A DNA stretch of 64,000 nt from Clostridium fungisolvens (GCF_014193895.1 NZ_BLZR01000001.1:1364001-1428000); one strand, 5' to 3'. Counted from the stretch's first letter, positions 53,690 through 63,557 are shown. Numbers and translations are program-made. The notes: generated by a model from the sequence alone, not told the origin.

Positions 53690-55714
53690 ATGAATGATAA
53701 TTCTATTATAAAATCTAAAAATATTGTGCTTAAACTGTTTATTCCTTTACTTTTGATTATAATACTGGTATACGAAAAGAATCGGGATTATATGTTCTTT
53801 CATCAATTTGTTGAAATACTATGTACAACTTTTGGAGCTTCACTTACTATGATGTCTATAAATAGATTTAATTTAAGAAGACATAATCTATTTACTTATA
53901 TAGGTTTAGGTTTTTCTGTTATATGTATAGCGAATTTAGTACATATATTATCGTTTAATGACGGCAAAAAGTATGAGCAAGTATTAAACTTTACTTTGCC
54001 AATGTGGCTTATCACTAGTTGGTTAGAACATTTAGTTATAATTTTATCCCTATATTTTAATAAGAAAGCTATAGGTTATCTTAAAGCAGTTACAATATTT
54101 TTCGCAGGTGGTGTAGCTATTTTTGCTTCGCTTTTAATGATTTATTACTATACAAAATCGAATTCAATTGCATATCGTAGATTTATTTTTATAAATTTAA
54201 ACTGGGGGATTATTATACTCATATTTATATTTGTATTTATAGCAGTACTGGGAAGTACTAGTATAAGTAATGATAGTAAAAAATATATTCTTGTATACCT
54301 CTCTCTTGTGATTATATATGAGAGTATAGCTAAGGTGACTTTTACAAGCTATGATAATATTAATTATAATATAATTTTAACAGTGCATATTTTGAAATAT
54401 TTAGCCTATTACACTCTTTTTGAAGGTATAAGCAAATTCCTCATACAAGGAACCTACAGTGAAATGTACGAGGAACTTAAGCAAATGGAAAAAGATCAAA
54501 AACATTATAGTAGCATACTACAAAAGAGAATGAATTTAGAAATTGAACTTCAGAAAATGATGGAAATGAGTAAAAGCAAATATAATATACTAATTAACTC
54601 TATACCAGATTCCATATTGATTTTTGAATACGAAAAAATTAATTTTATAAATTCGTCTGCAAAAAAACTATTAGAATTTATTTGTGGCGATTACAAGAAA
54701 ATCGAGAAGCTTAAGCTTGGTGAATTTATTGATTATATAGGTTCTTTAAGCAGCACATATACGGCACTTGAGAAAAACAGTATGAATTTTTCTATTGATA
54801 TTGATGGTAGTATAAGGTTATACGACATATCTACTGAGTGTATTAATAATAAGATATGTGTTGTTTTAATCAGAGATGTTACTGATATAGGAAAAATTAA
54901 AAATTTGAAAAGTGAGTTGGAAGGGTATATAAAAGATGACGAAATAAAAAGACAATTTTACACAAATATATCCCACGAATTAAGAACTCCTATAAATGTT
55001 ATTTTTTCTGCGTTACAGTTAAATGATCTATACCTCTTAGAAAAAAACAAAAGTGGATTGAGTAAAAATGGAGAAAATATAAAAAGAAATTGTCTTAGAC
55101 TTATAAGAACTATAAATAATTTTATTGATACAAATAAGCTATCAGAAGGATATTTAACTCCAGATATGAAGATATATAACATAGTAGATTTGGTGGAAGA
55201 CGTAGCACAATCTACAATAGGATATATAGAAAAGTTTAATATGAAACTTACCTTTGATGTAGATGAAGAAGAAATATATGTTAAATGTGACAAGGAATTA
55301 ATTGAAAGAGTTATATTGAATCTACTTTCTAATAATGTAAAGTATGGAAAACCTGGTGGATTTATTTTCGTCTCAATAACTTGTGACAGCGATTTTGTGG
55401 ATATATGTATACTTAATGATTCAGATTCAATATCTGAAGAAGAACAGGATTATATATTCGATAAATTCTCTAAAAATCAATATTCACTTAATAGTAGAAA
55501 AGAAGGCAGTGGGTTAGGTCTTTTTATATCTAAAGCATTAATAGAGCTACAAGAAGGTGAAATCAAATTAAATTCATTTAATTATGGAAATAGATTCGAT
55601 ATAAAATTTAAGAGAACAAAAGATTATAGAGGGGATTATATAGAATATAAAAATGCTAATATAAATGAGTTAAAAGAGAAGGTAGATATTGAGTTTTCAG
55701 ATATATATATTTGA
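53690..55714 (+). CDS. Membrane sensor histidine kinase with altered G1 box (orphan)
   Basis: 674 residues, same architecture as the preceding kinase and clearly its paralogue: MASE3-like membrane domain (about 15-250), coiled coil, PAS-like region (about 300-390), HisKA NISHELRTPINVI, HATPase_c with NLLSNNVKYGKPGG and EGSGLGLFISKAL. The G1 box reads LNDSDSISEEE, with Ser replacing both glycines of DxGxG, so ATP binding may be altered. It has a hydrophilic C-terminal tail of about 30 residues beyond the HATPase domain. Starts 1 nt after the upstream stop, so it is translationally coupled. Confidence 0.93.
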   Translation: MNDNSIIKSKNIVLKLFIPLLLIIILVYEKNRDYMFFHQFVEILCTTFGASLTMMSINRFNLRRHNLFTYIGLGFSVICIANLVHILSFNDGKKYEQVLNFTLPMWLITSWLEHLVIILSLYFNKKAIGYLKAVTIFFAGGVAIFASLLMIYYYTKSNSIAYRRFIFINLNWGIIILIFIFVFIAVLGSTSISNDSKKYILVYLSLVIIYESIAKVTFTSYDNINYNIILTVHILKYLAYYTLFEGISKFLIQGTYSEMYEELKQMEKDQKHYSSILQKRMNLEIELQKMMEMSKSKYNILINSIPDSILIFEYEKINFINSSAKKLLEFICGDYKKIEKLKLGEFIDYIGSLSSTYTALEKNSMNFSIDIDGSIRLYDISTECINNKICVVLIRDVTDIGKIKNLKSELEGYIKDDEIKRQFYTNISHELRTPINVIFSALQLNDLYLLEKNKSGLSKNGENIKRNCLRLIRTINNFIDTNKLSEGYLTPDMKIYNIVDLVEDVAQSTIGYIEKFNMKLTFDVDEEEIYVKCDKELIERVILNLLSNNVKYGKPGGFIFVSITCDSDFVDICILNDSDSISEEEQDYIFDKFSKNQYSLNSRKEGSGLGLFISKALIELQEGEIKLNSFNYGNRFDIKFKRTKDYRGDYIEYKNANINELKEKVDIEFSDIYI

Positions 55715-55797
55715 TTACCTTAGACATTATAAACTCTTGATATTATGTTAAGAAAATTATCTCTATGTGTACTTTTTAGAACTAAAATTTATATTTC

Positions 55798-55834
55798 AAA
55801 AGCCTTCTCTTATAAGAAAGAGGAGGCTTTTAAA
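55798..55834 (+). terminator. Terminator after the kinase pair
   Basis: AAAAGCCTTCTCTT / AAGAGGAGGCTTTT stem, then TAAAATAG. Confidence 0.82.
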
Positions 55835-55947
55835 ATAGTTTTTGAATTTTAATGTTACATTTTTACTCAACAAAAGAAGAATTGAAATTTATGGAATAGT
55901 TTGGCGATAATTTTCATAGTATAAAAAAACGAAACAAGGGGGATGTA

Positions 55948-56445
55948 ATGAGTTTTTTAAAAGTAAATAATAAATTTAATATTGGTGATCTAATAATAAG
56001 TATTCTAATTTCACTTGGAGGAGGGGTAATGATAGGTTTTTTTACTAATGATGCGGACAAACAGTATGTAAATCTTAATAAACCAATATTTTCACCGCCA
56101 AGTTGGGTTTTTCCACTAGTGTGGGCTGTGCTGTATATTCTTATAGGAATTGCTGCGTATAGAATATACGAGCTAAGAAAGCAAGGGAAGAATACAAAAA
56201 ATGCACTAGTTTATTATTATATCCAATTAATACTAAATTTTTTGTGGCCCATAATATTTTTCAAACTAAAATTGTATGGCGTAGCTTTTATTGAATTAGT
56301 AGTGTTAATAATTTTTATATTTATTACTATTATAAAGTTTTTTAAAGTAGATAAAGTTGCAGGTTTTCTTATGTTGCCTTACATACTTTGGTGTTTATAT
56401 GCAAGTATACTAAATTTGTTTGTGTGGATAATGAATGAGATGTAA
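55948..56445 (+). CDS. tspO: TspO/MBR family membrane protein
   Basis: 165 residues, five transmembrane helices. LNKPIFSPPSWVFPLVWAVL followed by YILIGIAAY is the family signature (tryptophan-rich porphyrin-binding pocket), and LNFLWPIIFF and LPYILWCLYASILN are also conserved. Binds porphyrins or sterol-like ligands. AAGGGGG upstream. Standalone gene. Confidence 0.93.
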   Translation: MSFLKVNNKFNIGDLIISILISLGGGVMIGFFTNDADKQYVNLNKPIFSPPSWVFPLVWAVLYILIGIAAYRIYELRKQGKNTKNALVYYYIQLILNFLWPIIFFKLKLYGVAFIELVVLIIFIFITIIKFFKVDKVAGFLMLPYILWCLYASILNLFVWIMNEM

Positions 56446-56779
56446 AAATATAATAAACATATAAGAAAAATGATAATTCAATAATATATCACCGCTTTCA
56501 CATATGAAATTTATTGTAAAAAAAGCAAAAAAATAAAAAAATAATAAAAGTTTCTATAAAGATAGTTGTTTTATTTGAGAAGATATGGTATATATTATAT
56601 ATGAATTAAAAAATTGTTAATACTTTCTAAATAATTTAAATATTTGATGAATAATATTTGAAAATATTAATTGTACAACCTTTGATGTTGTGAAAATCTG
56701 TTTTCAGATTATATATATAAAGTAAAAGGGGGTGAATCTATTCTAGTGCGCAAAAATGTGTGCTAAGAATAGGAATTTA
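56446..56779. other. AT-rich intergenic region upstream of the peptide-binding lipoprotein
   Basis: About 330 nt, highly AT-rich. A weak promoter TTGTTT-N17-TATATA is at about 56566. Two short hairpins (ACAAC...GTTGT and AATCTG-TTTT-CAGATT near 56694-56709) precede a strong GGGGGTGA that is not followed by a good start codon for the main gene. Confidence 0.45.
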
Positions 56780-58507
56780 ATGAAGAGAAAGTCGATCGCT
56801 TTATTAAGCACAATCCTAGCTGGAGCAATAGTTCTAACTGGATGTGGTACAAAGAAAGATGATACTAAGCAGGCTAATGATGCTGCTAAAACTGTTAAGG
56901 CAAACGAGGTAAAGAAAGCTACTGATACTAGTAAGCTTCCACAAGTTGCTAAAGACAGAAAGGATACACTTATAGTTGGTGGTACTGCACCAAAAGGAAA
57001 ATTCAATCCTTTATATGCAGATTCAACTTATGACCAATATATTGTATCTTTAATATTTGAATCATTGATATCAAATGATGCACAAGGTAATCCAACTCCT
57101 GCATTAGCAAAAGAGTGGAAAATTTCTGATGATGGAAAGACTTACACATTTACATTAGTAGATGGAGCTAAATTCTCAGATGGTACAGAAGTTACTGCTG
57201 ATGACGTTGCATTCACTTATACTTCTTTCTGTGATCCTAAGTATGATGGACCAAGAGTTGATGCTGTAGAAAAGCTTCAAGGTTACAAAGAATATAAAGA
57301 AGGCTCAGCAACTTCAGTATCAGGTATAAAGGTAATAGATAAGAAAACTATTTCCTTCACTTTAACAGAAGTAAAGGGTCCTGGAATATATGATTTCGGT
57401 TATGGTATATTACCAAAGGCTGTTTACAACTTTGAAAAAGGTAATATCCAAAAAATTAAGGATAGCTTTAATAAACCAGTAGGTGCTGGTCCATACAAAT
57501 TTGTAGAATTTAAGCAAGGTGAATCTGTAAGCCTTGAAAAGAATGATGGCTTCTATAAAGGTGCTCCTAAGATTGCTAAGATAATCTACAAGGTTACAAA
57601 CGATAAGACAAATGTTCAAGAATTATCTGCTGGACAGGTTGATATAAACCAAGTAACAGCTAATGCTAACACTGTAAAGATGGTTCAAGCTGCTGGATTC
57701 TTAGATCAACAGATATTCTCTGCTAACAGCTATTCATATATAGGATTAAATACAAGATTACCTATGTTTAGTGATAAGAAGGTACGTCAAGCTCTTATGT
57801 ATGGTTTAAGAAGAGATGAATTCGTTAATTCTTATTATCAAGGATATGCAAGTGTTGCAAATACACACAATGCACCAACATCATGGGTTGAACCAACAGG
57901 CATAAATGATTACAAGTATGATGTAGACAAGGCTAATAAGTTATTAGACGAAGCTGGTTGGAAGATGAATGATAGTACAAAGATAAGAGAAAAAGATGGA
58001 AAGCCATTTGAAATACATTGGTTAGCTACATCTGACAATAAGATGATGGAATCACTTATTCCAATAGTTAAAGAAGACTGGAAGAAACTTGGTATTAATG
58101 TTATAACTGATATGTTAGACTTTAACACAGTTGTTGAAAAAGTTTATGACAAGCAAGATTTCCAAATGTATGCAATGAGCTGGTCACTTTCAACAGATCC
58201 AGATCCATCAGGTATATTCTCTAAATCACAAGATGCACTAGGTGGAAACAACTCAGTTGGTTGGCATCCAGACAAATCAGAAGAATTACTTAAAAAAGGT
58301 ATGGGAACTACTAAGTTAGATGAAAGAAAAGCTGCTTATCAAGAATGGGCTAAACTTATAAATGATGAAGTTCCATATTTATTTATATCAAATCCTAAAT
58401 GGGTTTGGGCTGTAAGTTCAAGAGTTAAAGGTATGGAAATATCAGCATTCAGAGATTGGACTTATGACATCTATAAAGTAGAATTGACAGATCCTACTGC
58501 TAAGTAA
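56780..58507 (+). CDS. Peptide ABC transporter substrate-binding lipoprotein (SBP family 5)
   Basis: 575 residues. Signal peptide with lipobox LTGC (lipid Cys), Lys/Thr-rich linker, then an OppA/DppA-type binding fold: LIFESLISNDAQGNPTPALA followed by KEWKISDDGKTYTF, the KFSDGTEVTADDVAFTY signature, and FSDKKVRQALMYGLRRDE. Binds oligopeptides or a related solute outside the membrane. ATG 56780 follows AATAGGA; ATG 56756 would add MCAKNRNL with no proper ribosome spacing. No permease or ATPase genes follow, so it must borrow a transporter encoded elsewhere. Confidence 0.93.
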   Translation: MKRKSIALLSTILAGAIVLTGCGTKKDDTKQANDAAKTVKANEVKKATDTSKLPQVAKDRKDTLIVGGTAPKGKFNPLYADSTYDQYIVSLIFESLISNDAQGNPTPALAKEWKISDDGKTYTFTLVDGAKFSDGTEVTADDVAFTYTSFCDPKYDGPRVDAVEKLQGYKEYKEGSATSVSGIKVIDKKTISFTLTEVKGPGIYDFGYGILPKAVYNFEKGNIQKIKDSFNKPVGAGPYKFVEFKQGESVSLEKNDGFYKGAPKIAKIIYKVTNDKTNVQELSAGQVDINQVTANANTVKMVQAAGFLDQQIFSANSYSYIGLNTRLPMFSDKKVRQALMYGLRRDEFVNSYYQGYASVANTHNAPTSWVEPTGINDYKYDVDKANKLLDEAGWKMNDSTKIREKDGKPFEIHWLATSDNKMMESLIPIVKEDWKKLGINVITDMLDFNTVVEKVYDKQDFQMYAMSWSLSTDPDPSGIFSKSQDALGGNNSVGWHPDKSEELLKKGMGTTKLDERKAAYQEWAKLINDEVPYLFISNPKWVWAVSSRVKGMEISAFRDWTYDIYKVELTDPTAK

Positions 58508-58511
58508 TAAA

Positions 58512-58541
58512 CGAAGAGGAGCAAATGCTCCTCTTTTTTTA
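58512..58541 (+). terminator. Terminator after the peptide-binding protein gene
   Basis: GAGGAGCAAATGCTCCTC followed by T7. Confidence 0.93.
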
Positions 58542-58544
58542 CTG

Positions 58545-58724
58545 TATATGAAATTATAAAATTTTTAAGGTATCTAAACCTAGATATTTCAATGCTTTTA
58601 TAAGTTTTTTATGGCTATACAGTAAAAAATAAAACTAATTCACCTGTAAGTTTCCTCATATACATTCTGAAAAGCAGATGCGTCAAAAAAACTCACTGAA
58701 GAAGGGCGCTTCAGCGACTTTTTT
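58545..58724. repeat. Dispersed structured repeat, copy B4
   Basis: 5' module AAACCTAGATATTTCAATGC, TATGGCTATACAGTAAAAAA; core stem CTG (58644-58646) / CAG (58675-58677) with inner TTTC/GAAA; loop TCATATACATTC kept; tail CACTGAAGAAGG, CGCTTCAGCGACTTTTTT. The core is slightly decayed relative to B1-B3. Confidence 0.75.
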
Positions 58725-58825
58725 ACTGCTTAAAGCAAATTAATTATTTTAACGTTTAATTATTTTTAATATATGTTAAAATAATAATATAAGCTTTACA
58801 AAATTTTCTATAAGGAGTTGGTAAT

Positions 58826-59980
58826 ATGCTAATAAAAAATGGCAAGATTTTCACCATGAACGGACAAGCTTTGGAATGTGGAAGCATTCTCATAAAGGAT
58901 GGAAAAATAGTAGAGGTTGCAGAAAATATAGATGTATTAGAAGAAGAAGTTATTGATGCTAAAGGTGGTTATGTAATACCAGGTATGATTGATGCGCACA
59001 CTCATATTGGAGGAGAAGAAGAAAATATGGGTTTCGAAGGTCGTGACATCAACGAAATGACTGATCCGATAACTCCTCATCTAAGAGCTTTAGATGGTGT
59101 AAACCCAGTAGATGGAGCTTTTAGAAAAGCAGTTAAAGCCGGAGTAACTTCTGTTCTTACTGGACCAGGAAGCGCTAACGTAATAGGTGGACAGTTTTTA
59201 GCTATGAAAACTCATGGTAATTGTATCGATGAAATGATACTTAAAGAACCAGTAGCTATGAAGATTGCTTTTGGAGAAAACCCTAAGAGAGTGTATAACT
59301 CAAAAGGGAAAGCTCCTATGACAAGGATGGCTACAGCTGCTTTACTTAGACAGACTCTAACTGAAACCAAAAATTATATTGGAAAGAAGAAGAAGGCTGA
59401 AGAAAAAGGAGACTTTTTTGAAATAAATTTAAAATATGAGGCATTAGTACCTGTAATAGAAGGAAAGATTCCTCTTAAGGCGCATGCTCACAGAGCTGAT
59501 GACATACTAACGGCTCTAAGAATCGCAAAGGAATTTAATGTTCCAATAACTTTGGACCATTGTACAGAAGGCCATTTGATAATTGATCAAATTAAGAATT
59601 CAGGGGTTTCTGCATTGGTTGGTCCAACCATGACTTTTAGTACAAAGATAGAATTGACAAATAAAAGTTTTAAGACACCTGTAGAGCTTATAAAGGCAGG
59701 TGTAAAAGTAGCTATTATAACTGATCACCCAGTTATTCAAATAGAACACTTACCTCTTTGTGCTGCATTTGCGATGAAAGCAGGTTTAACCTTTGAGGAA
59801 GCTTTAAGTACAATTACTATAAATGCTGCAGAAATAGCAGGTATAGCCGATAGAGTTGGTAGTTTAGAACCTGGTAAAGATGCAGATATAGTTATATTAG
59901 ATGGAAGTCCTTTCGAAGTTGCTACAACAACTTTATATACAATAGTAGATGGTAAGGTTGTTTTTAGTAAATATGAATAA
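58826..59980 (+). CDS. Amidohydrolase family metal-dependent hydrolase
   Basis: 384 residues, imidazolonepropionase/AdeC-like branch. Metal-binding HTH in GMIDAHTHIGG, then KAHAHRADDILTAL, TLDHCTEGH and ITDHPVIQ (catalytic Asp). The C-terminal LEPGKDADIVILDGSP is typical of the superfamily. Substrate unknown. AAGGAG upstream; monocistronic with a terminator after it. Confidence 0.9.
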   Translation: MLIKNGKIFTMNGQALECGSILIKDGKIVEVAENIDVLEEEVIDAKGGYVIPGMIDAHTHIGGEEENMGFEGRDINEMTDPITPHLRALDGVNPVDGAFRKAVKAGVTSVLTGPGSANVIGGQFLAMKTHGNCIDEMILKEPVAMKIAFGENPKRVYNSKGKAPMTRMATAALLRQTLTETKNYIGKKKKAEEKGDFFEINLKYEALVPVIEGKIPLKAHAHRADDILTALRIAKEFNVPITLDHCTEGHLIIDQIKNSGVSALVGPTMTFSTKIELTNKSFKTPVELIKAGVKVAIITDHPVIQIEHLPLCAAFAMKAGLTFEEALSTITINAAEIAGIADRVGSLEPGKDADIVILDGSPFEVATTTLYTIVDGKVVFSKYE

Positions 59981-60017
59981 AGGTTTAATTTATAGTTAAA
60001 ATAGTATATAATTAATA

Positions 60018-60052
60018 TAGCTTCTCTTAAGTGGGAGGCTATATTTTTTGTT
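60018..60052 (+). terminator. Terminator after the amidohydrolase gene
   Basis: ATAGCTTCTC / GGGAGGCTAT (G-T pairs) followed by ATTTTTT. Confidence 0.8.
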
Positions 60053-60174
60053 TTTTAAGAAGCTGTAATTTTTAAATTGGCAAATATAAATTTTTAATGT
60101 TTATATAAAATACTTAGTAGAACATTAAACTTCCTAAAAAAACATAGGTTGTTTTCTTAGAAAGGATTTTGATT

Positions 60175-62148
60175 ATGGGAAAAGCTTTATTCGTTACAGA
60201 AAAACCATCTGTAGCAATGGAATTTATAAAATTACTCAAAGTTAATGGAAGAAAAGGTGACGGATATGTAGAAGGCCAGGAGTCTATCTTTACTTGGTGT
60301 GTTGGACATATGGTTACAATGTGTTATCCAGAAGCATATGATATTAGATTTAAAAGATGGAATCTAGGGGAACTACCATTTTTGCCAAAGGAATATAAGT
60401 ATGACGTTATACCTAATGTAAAGAAGCAATTTGATACTGTATCTTCACTTCTAAATAGAGATGATGTTGATGTAGTTTATGTATGTACGGACTCTGGAAG
60501 AGAAGGGGAATACATATATAGATTGGTTGACCAAATGGCTGGTGCACCTAGAAAAATAAAAAAAAGAGTATGGATAGATTCACAAACTGAGGAAGAGATA
60601 AGAAGAGGAATTAAAGAGGCGAAACCCCTTGAAGAATATGATTCTCTAGCGGCTTCTGCATATCTTAGAGCTAAGGAAGATTTTCTCTTAGGAATAAATT
60701 TTTCAAGATTACTTACTTTAATGTATGGTAGAAAGATTTCAGAGGTTTTATCGGAAGAAAGAGTAGTAATTGCAGTAGGAAGAGTAATGAGTTGTGTTTT
60801 AGGTATAGTAGTAAATCGTGAAAGAGAAATAAGAAATTTTACTAAAACCAGTTTTTATAAAGTAAGTGTAGATCTTGCGAAAGAAGAAAAAAGTTTTGAT
60901 GCAGAGTGGAAAGCAGTAGAGGGTTCCAAATATTATGAATCGCCACTTTTGTATAATGATAGCGGATTCAAAGCTAGAAATACTGCAGAAGAACTTGTAG
61001 AAATGCTAAAGCCAGCAGATTTAGCTTTGATTGATGAAGTTAAGAAGACTAAAGAGACGAAATATGCACCACTTTTATTTAACTTAGCAGAACTACAAAA
61101 TGAATGTACGAAAAAATTTAAGATAAGTCCAGATGAAACTCTAGGAGTAGTTCAAAAGTTATATGAAAAGAAGATGCTTACATATCCTAGAACAGACGCA
61201 AGAGTTATATCATCAGCAGTAGCTAAAGAAATATCAAAGACAATAAATAAGCTTACTAAGTTTGCTTATAATCCTGGTATTGCAGAAAATGCTACTAAGA
61301 TAATGAAGAACAATTGGACTAAAGATATAGCAAAAAGTAAATATGTCGATGATTCAAAGATAACAGATCACTACGCAATTATCCCTACAGGTGAAGGTGA
61401 AGGAGCTATTAGAACTCTAGGAAAGCTTGAGCGTGAGATATATGAACTAGTAGTTATCAGATTTTTAAGCATATTTTTTCCTCCGGCAAAATATTCTAAA
61501 GTTTCTATTACCGCGGATATATTAGGGGAAAAGTTTTTTAAGAGTATTAAGGTTTGCATAGAAAAAGGATACTTAGAAATATTGAAAAGTGATAACAAGG
61601 AAGAAGAAGAAAGTTCCTTTGTTTGGATTAATGAATTAAGGAAGGGCAGCAAGCTTAAAATTGGCCAGTTTTCTATAAAAGAAGGAGAAACAAGCCCGCC
61701 AAAGAGATATACTTCTGGTTCTATGATAATAGCCATGGAAAACGCTGGTAAGTTAATAGAAGATGATGAATTAAGAGAGCAGATAAAAGGTTCTGGTATT
61801 GGGACTTCAGCCACTAGAGCAGAGATAATAAAGAAACTCATAAATATTAATTATCTTATGGTAAATTCTAAGACTCAAATACTTACACCGACAATAAAAG
61901 GTGAGATGATATATGAAGTTATAAGCTCATCTATACCATCGTTGCTTAATCCAACACTTACTGCAAGTTGGGAAAAAGGATTGAAAATGGTATATGAAAA
62001 AGAGATTGAACCATCTAATTTTATGGGTAAGTTAGAAGATTATACAAAGAATAATATATTTAGAGTAAAGAAACAAAGCAATATAAATCTAATATATAAA
62101 AAACTGATGGATGTTAAAAATACATATGGTTTAACAGAAACTAAATAA
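60175..62148 (+). CDS. topB: Type IA DNA topoisomerase, topoisomerase III-like
   Basis: 657 residues. Toprim domain begins ALFVTEKPSVA, with catalytic CTDSGREGEYIYRL. The active-site Tyr is in MLTYPRTDARVIS; GSGIGTSATRAEII is also typical. The toprim DxD motif reads D-S-G, so the second acidic residue is missing; a Firmicute subfamily with this pattern is known to me, but its activity is uncertain. No zinc fingers. ATG 60175 is preferred over TTG 60169 because of AAAGGA spacing. Confidence 0.9.
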   Translation: MGKALFVTEKPSVAMEFIKLLKVNGRKGDGYVEGQESIFTWCVGHMVTMCYPEAYDIRFKRWNLGELPFLPKEYKYDVIPNVKKQFDTVSSLLNRDDVDVVYVCTDSGREGEYIYRLVDQMAGAPRKIKKRVWIDSQTEEEIRRGIKEAKPLEEYDSLAASAYLRAKEDFLLGINFSRLLTLMYGRKISEVLSEERVVIAVGRVMSCVLGIVVNREREIRNFTKTSFYKVSVDLAKEEKSFDAEWKAVEGSKYYESPLLYNDSGFKARNTAEELVEMLKPADLALIDEVKKTKETKYAPLLFNLAELQNECTKKFKISPDETLGVVQKLYEKKMLTYPRTDARVISSAVAKEISKTINKLTKFAYNPGIAENATKIMKNNWTKDIAKSKYVDDSKITDHYAIIPTGEGEGAIRTLGKLEREIYELVVIRFLSIFFPPAKYSKVSITADILGEKFFKSIKVCIEKGYLEILKSDNKEEEESSFVWINELRKGSKLKIGQFSIKEGETSPPKRYTSGSMIIAMENAGKLIEDDELREQIKGSGIGTSATRAEIIKKLININYLMVNSKTQILTPTIKGEMIYEVISSSIPSLLNPTLTASWEKGLKMVYEKEIEPSNFMGKLEDYTKNNIFRVKKQSNINLIYKKLMDVKNTYGLTETK

Positions 62149-62153
62149 AGTAA

Positions 62154-62226
62154 ATAAATCCTATGATAAATTCAAAGTAATTCTATTTTAAATAGAAGCA
62201 TTGAAGATATCATAGGATTTATATTT
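62154..62226. terminator. Long palindrome between topB and lrgB
   Basis: TAAATCCTATGAT / ATCATAGGATTTA outer arms with an inner TATTTTAAATA. A T tract follows on the plus strand. Probably terminates topB and perhaps lrgB. Confidence 0.65.
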
Positions 62227-62305
62227 TTAAGTAAAGGAATTTAAAGTTTTGGCGATGTTAATTTCAACAATACTCTTAAAAATAGCCAAAGTTTTATATA
62301 ATTAA

Positions 62306-63019
62306 CTACTTATGAAAATGCAATATGCCGCTAAGAATATTATAGATAAATGGTGCTAGGAAAACTGTCATGAGTCCTGCAAGTCCAATGGAAAGTGAGC
62401 TCATGGCGCCTTCGGTTTCTCCGATTTCTAGTGCCTTAGAGGTTCCAACTGCATGAGAGGCAGTACCTAAGGAAACACCAACTGCAACCTTGTGCTTTAT
62501 TCCAAATATCTTACATATCAATGGGCCTATCATAGCACCAATTATACCTGTAATAACAATAGCGACTACTGTGATAGGTACAATTCCATGAAGTTCATTG
62601 CTTATTTCCATGCCGATAGGTGTTGTGACAGCCTTAGGAGCTAAGGATTTTATTATCACTGGATCTAGTTTGAAAGCATAAGATAATAAAATTATGCTTA
62701 TTATTCCAACAGTACTTCCTACAAATATACCTATGAATATAGGAAGACCATAAGCTTTAAGAAGCTTGATTTGTTTATAAAGAGGTACAGCTAAAATTAC
62801 TGTAGCTGGTCCTAAAAACATATTTATAAATTGTCCACCTTGATTATAAGTTTTAAAATCAATCTTAAAAAGTAGTAAAAATCCAATTACTAAAGCAATA
62901 GCAATTAAAAGTGGGTTAAATAAAGGGAATTTTGTTCGTTTGTATAAAAGTAAACCTATTTCAAAAGCTATAAGAGATAAAACTATACCAAATAGAGCAT
63001 TGCTAGTAAATATATTCAT
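62306..63019 (-). CDS. lrgB: LrgB/CidB family membrane protein
   Basis: 237 residues, about eight helices. FLGPATVILAVPLYKQI, PKAVTTPIGMEIS and GTASHAVGTSKALEIGE are family hallmarks. With LrgA it forms the holin/antiholin-like pair, also reported as a pyruvate or 3-hydroxypropionate carrier in other Firmicutes. AAGGAG precedes the start. Lies 11 nt after lrgA. Confidence 0.95.
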   Translation of the reverse strand: MNIFTSNALFGIVLSLIAFEIGLLLYKRTKFPLFNPLLIAIALVIGFLLLFKIDFKTYNQGGQFINMFLGPATVILAVPLYKQIKLLKAYGLPIFIGIFVGSTVGIISIILLSYAFKLDPVIIKSLAPKAVTTPIGMEISNELHGIVPITVVAIVITGIIGAMIGPLICKIFGIKHKVAVGVSLGTASHAVGTSKALEIGETEGAMSSLSIGLAGLMTVFLAPFIYNILSGILHFHK

Positions 63020-63030
63020 GATTGCACTCC

Positions 63031-63384
63031 TTAATTAGTTTTCATAATTTTTGTCACAAGCTGGATTACGAAACCAGTAACAGCTATCATAATTATTGTA
63101 CTTAGTATACAAACAATCAATATTCTTCCCCAAGAGCTTTTTAGAACATCCATTGAAGTGAGTAAACCTACTCCAGCTGGAATGAAGAAAAAAGACAAGT
63201 GATCTAGAAAAAAGTTAGATATGGTTTCTATGTATGAAAGTTTAATGACTTTTGTTAATAGTAAAACTAATAATAAGAGCATTCCAATTATATTGCCAGG
63301 GATCGGAAGATTAAAGGTTTTAGAAATAAATTCCCCTATAAAAAATATTACTAGAATTATAAGTAGTTCTCTAAATAATTTCAA
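63031..63384 (-). CDS. lrgA: LrgA/CidA family membrane protein
   Basis: 117 residues, four helices. GEFISKTFNLPIPGNIIGML and FFFIPAGVGLLTSMDVL are typical. Starts with TTG at 63384, 7 nt after AGGAGGTG. First gene of lrgAB. No LytTR or LysR regulator is next to it in the window. Confidence 0.94.
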   Translation of the reverse strand: MKLFRELLIILVIFFIGEFISKTFNLPIPGNIIGMLLLLVLLLTKVIKLSYIETISNFFLDHLSFFFIPAGVGLLTSMDVLKSSWGRILIVCILSTIIMIAVTGFVIQLVTKIMKTN

Positions 63385-63557
63385 AGATTACACCTCCTTA
63401 AACACACTATTATAATTTAGCATTTTTTTTGAGGAAGGTAAACCGCGGAATGTGACTTAATAGTAGATAGTAAACAATTTCATTTGCCGTTAAAGATAAC
63501 TATAGATACAATTTGGATACTTACTCTTGAATACTTTGAAAATCAAGTTAATAATGA

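Noticed and set aside
56743..56763. Six-residue upstream frame (GTG to TAA) before the peptide-binding gene
   Set aside because: Seen only because of the GGGGGTGA upstream; spacing to this GTG is too long and the peptide has no telling codons.
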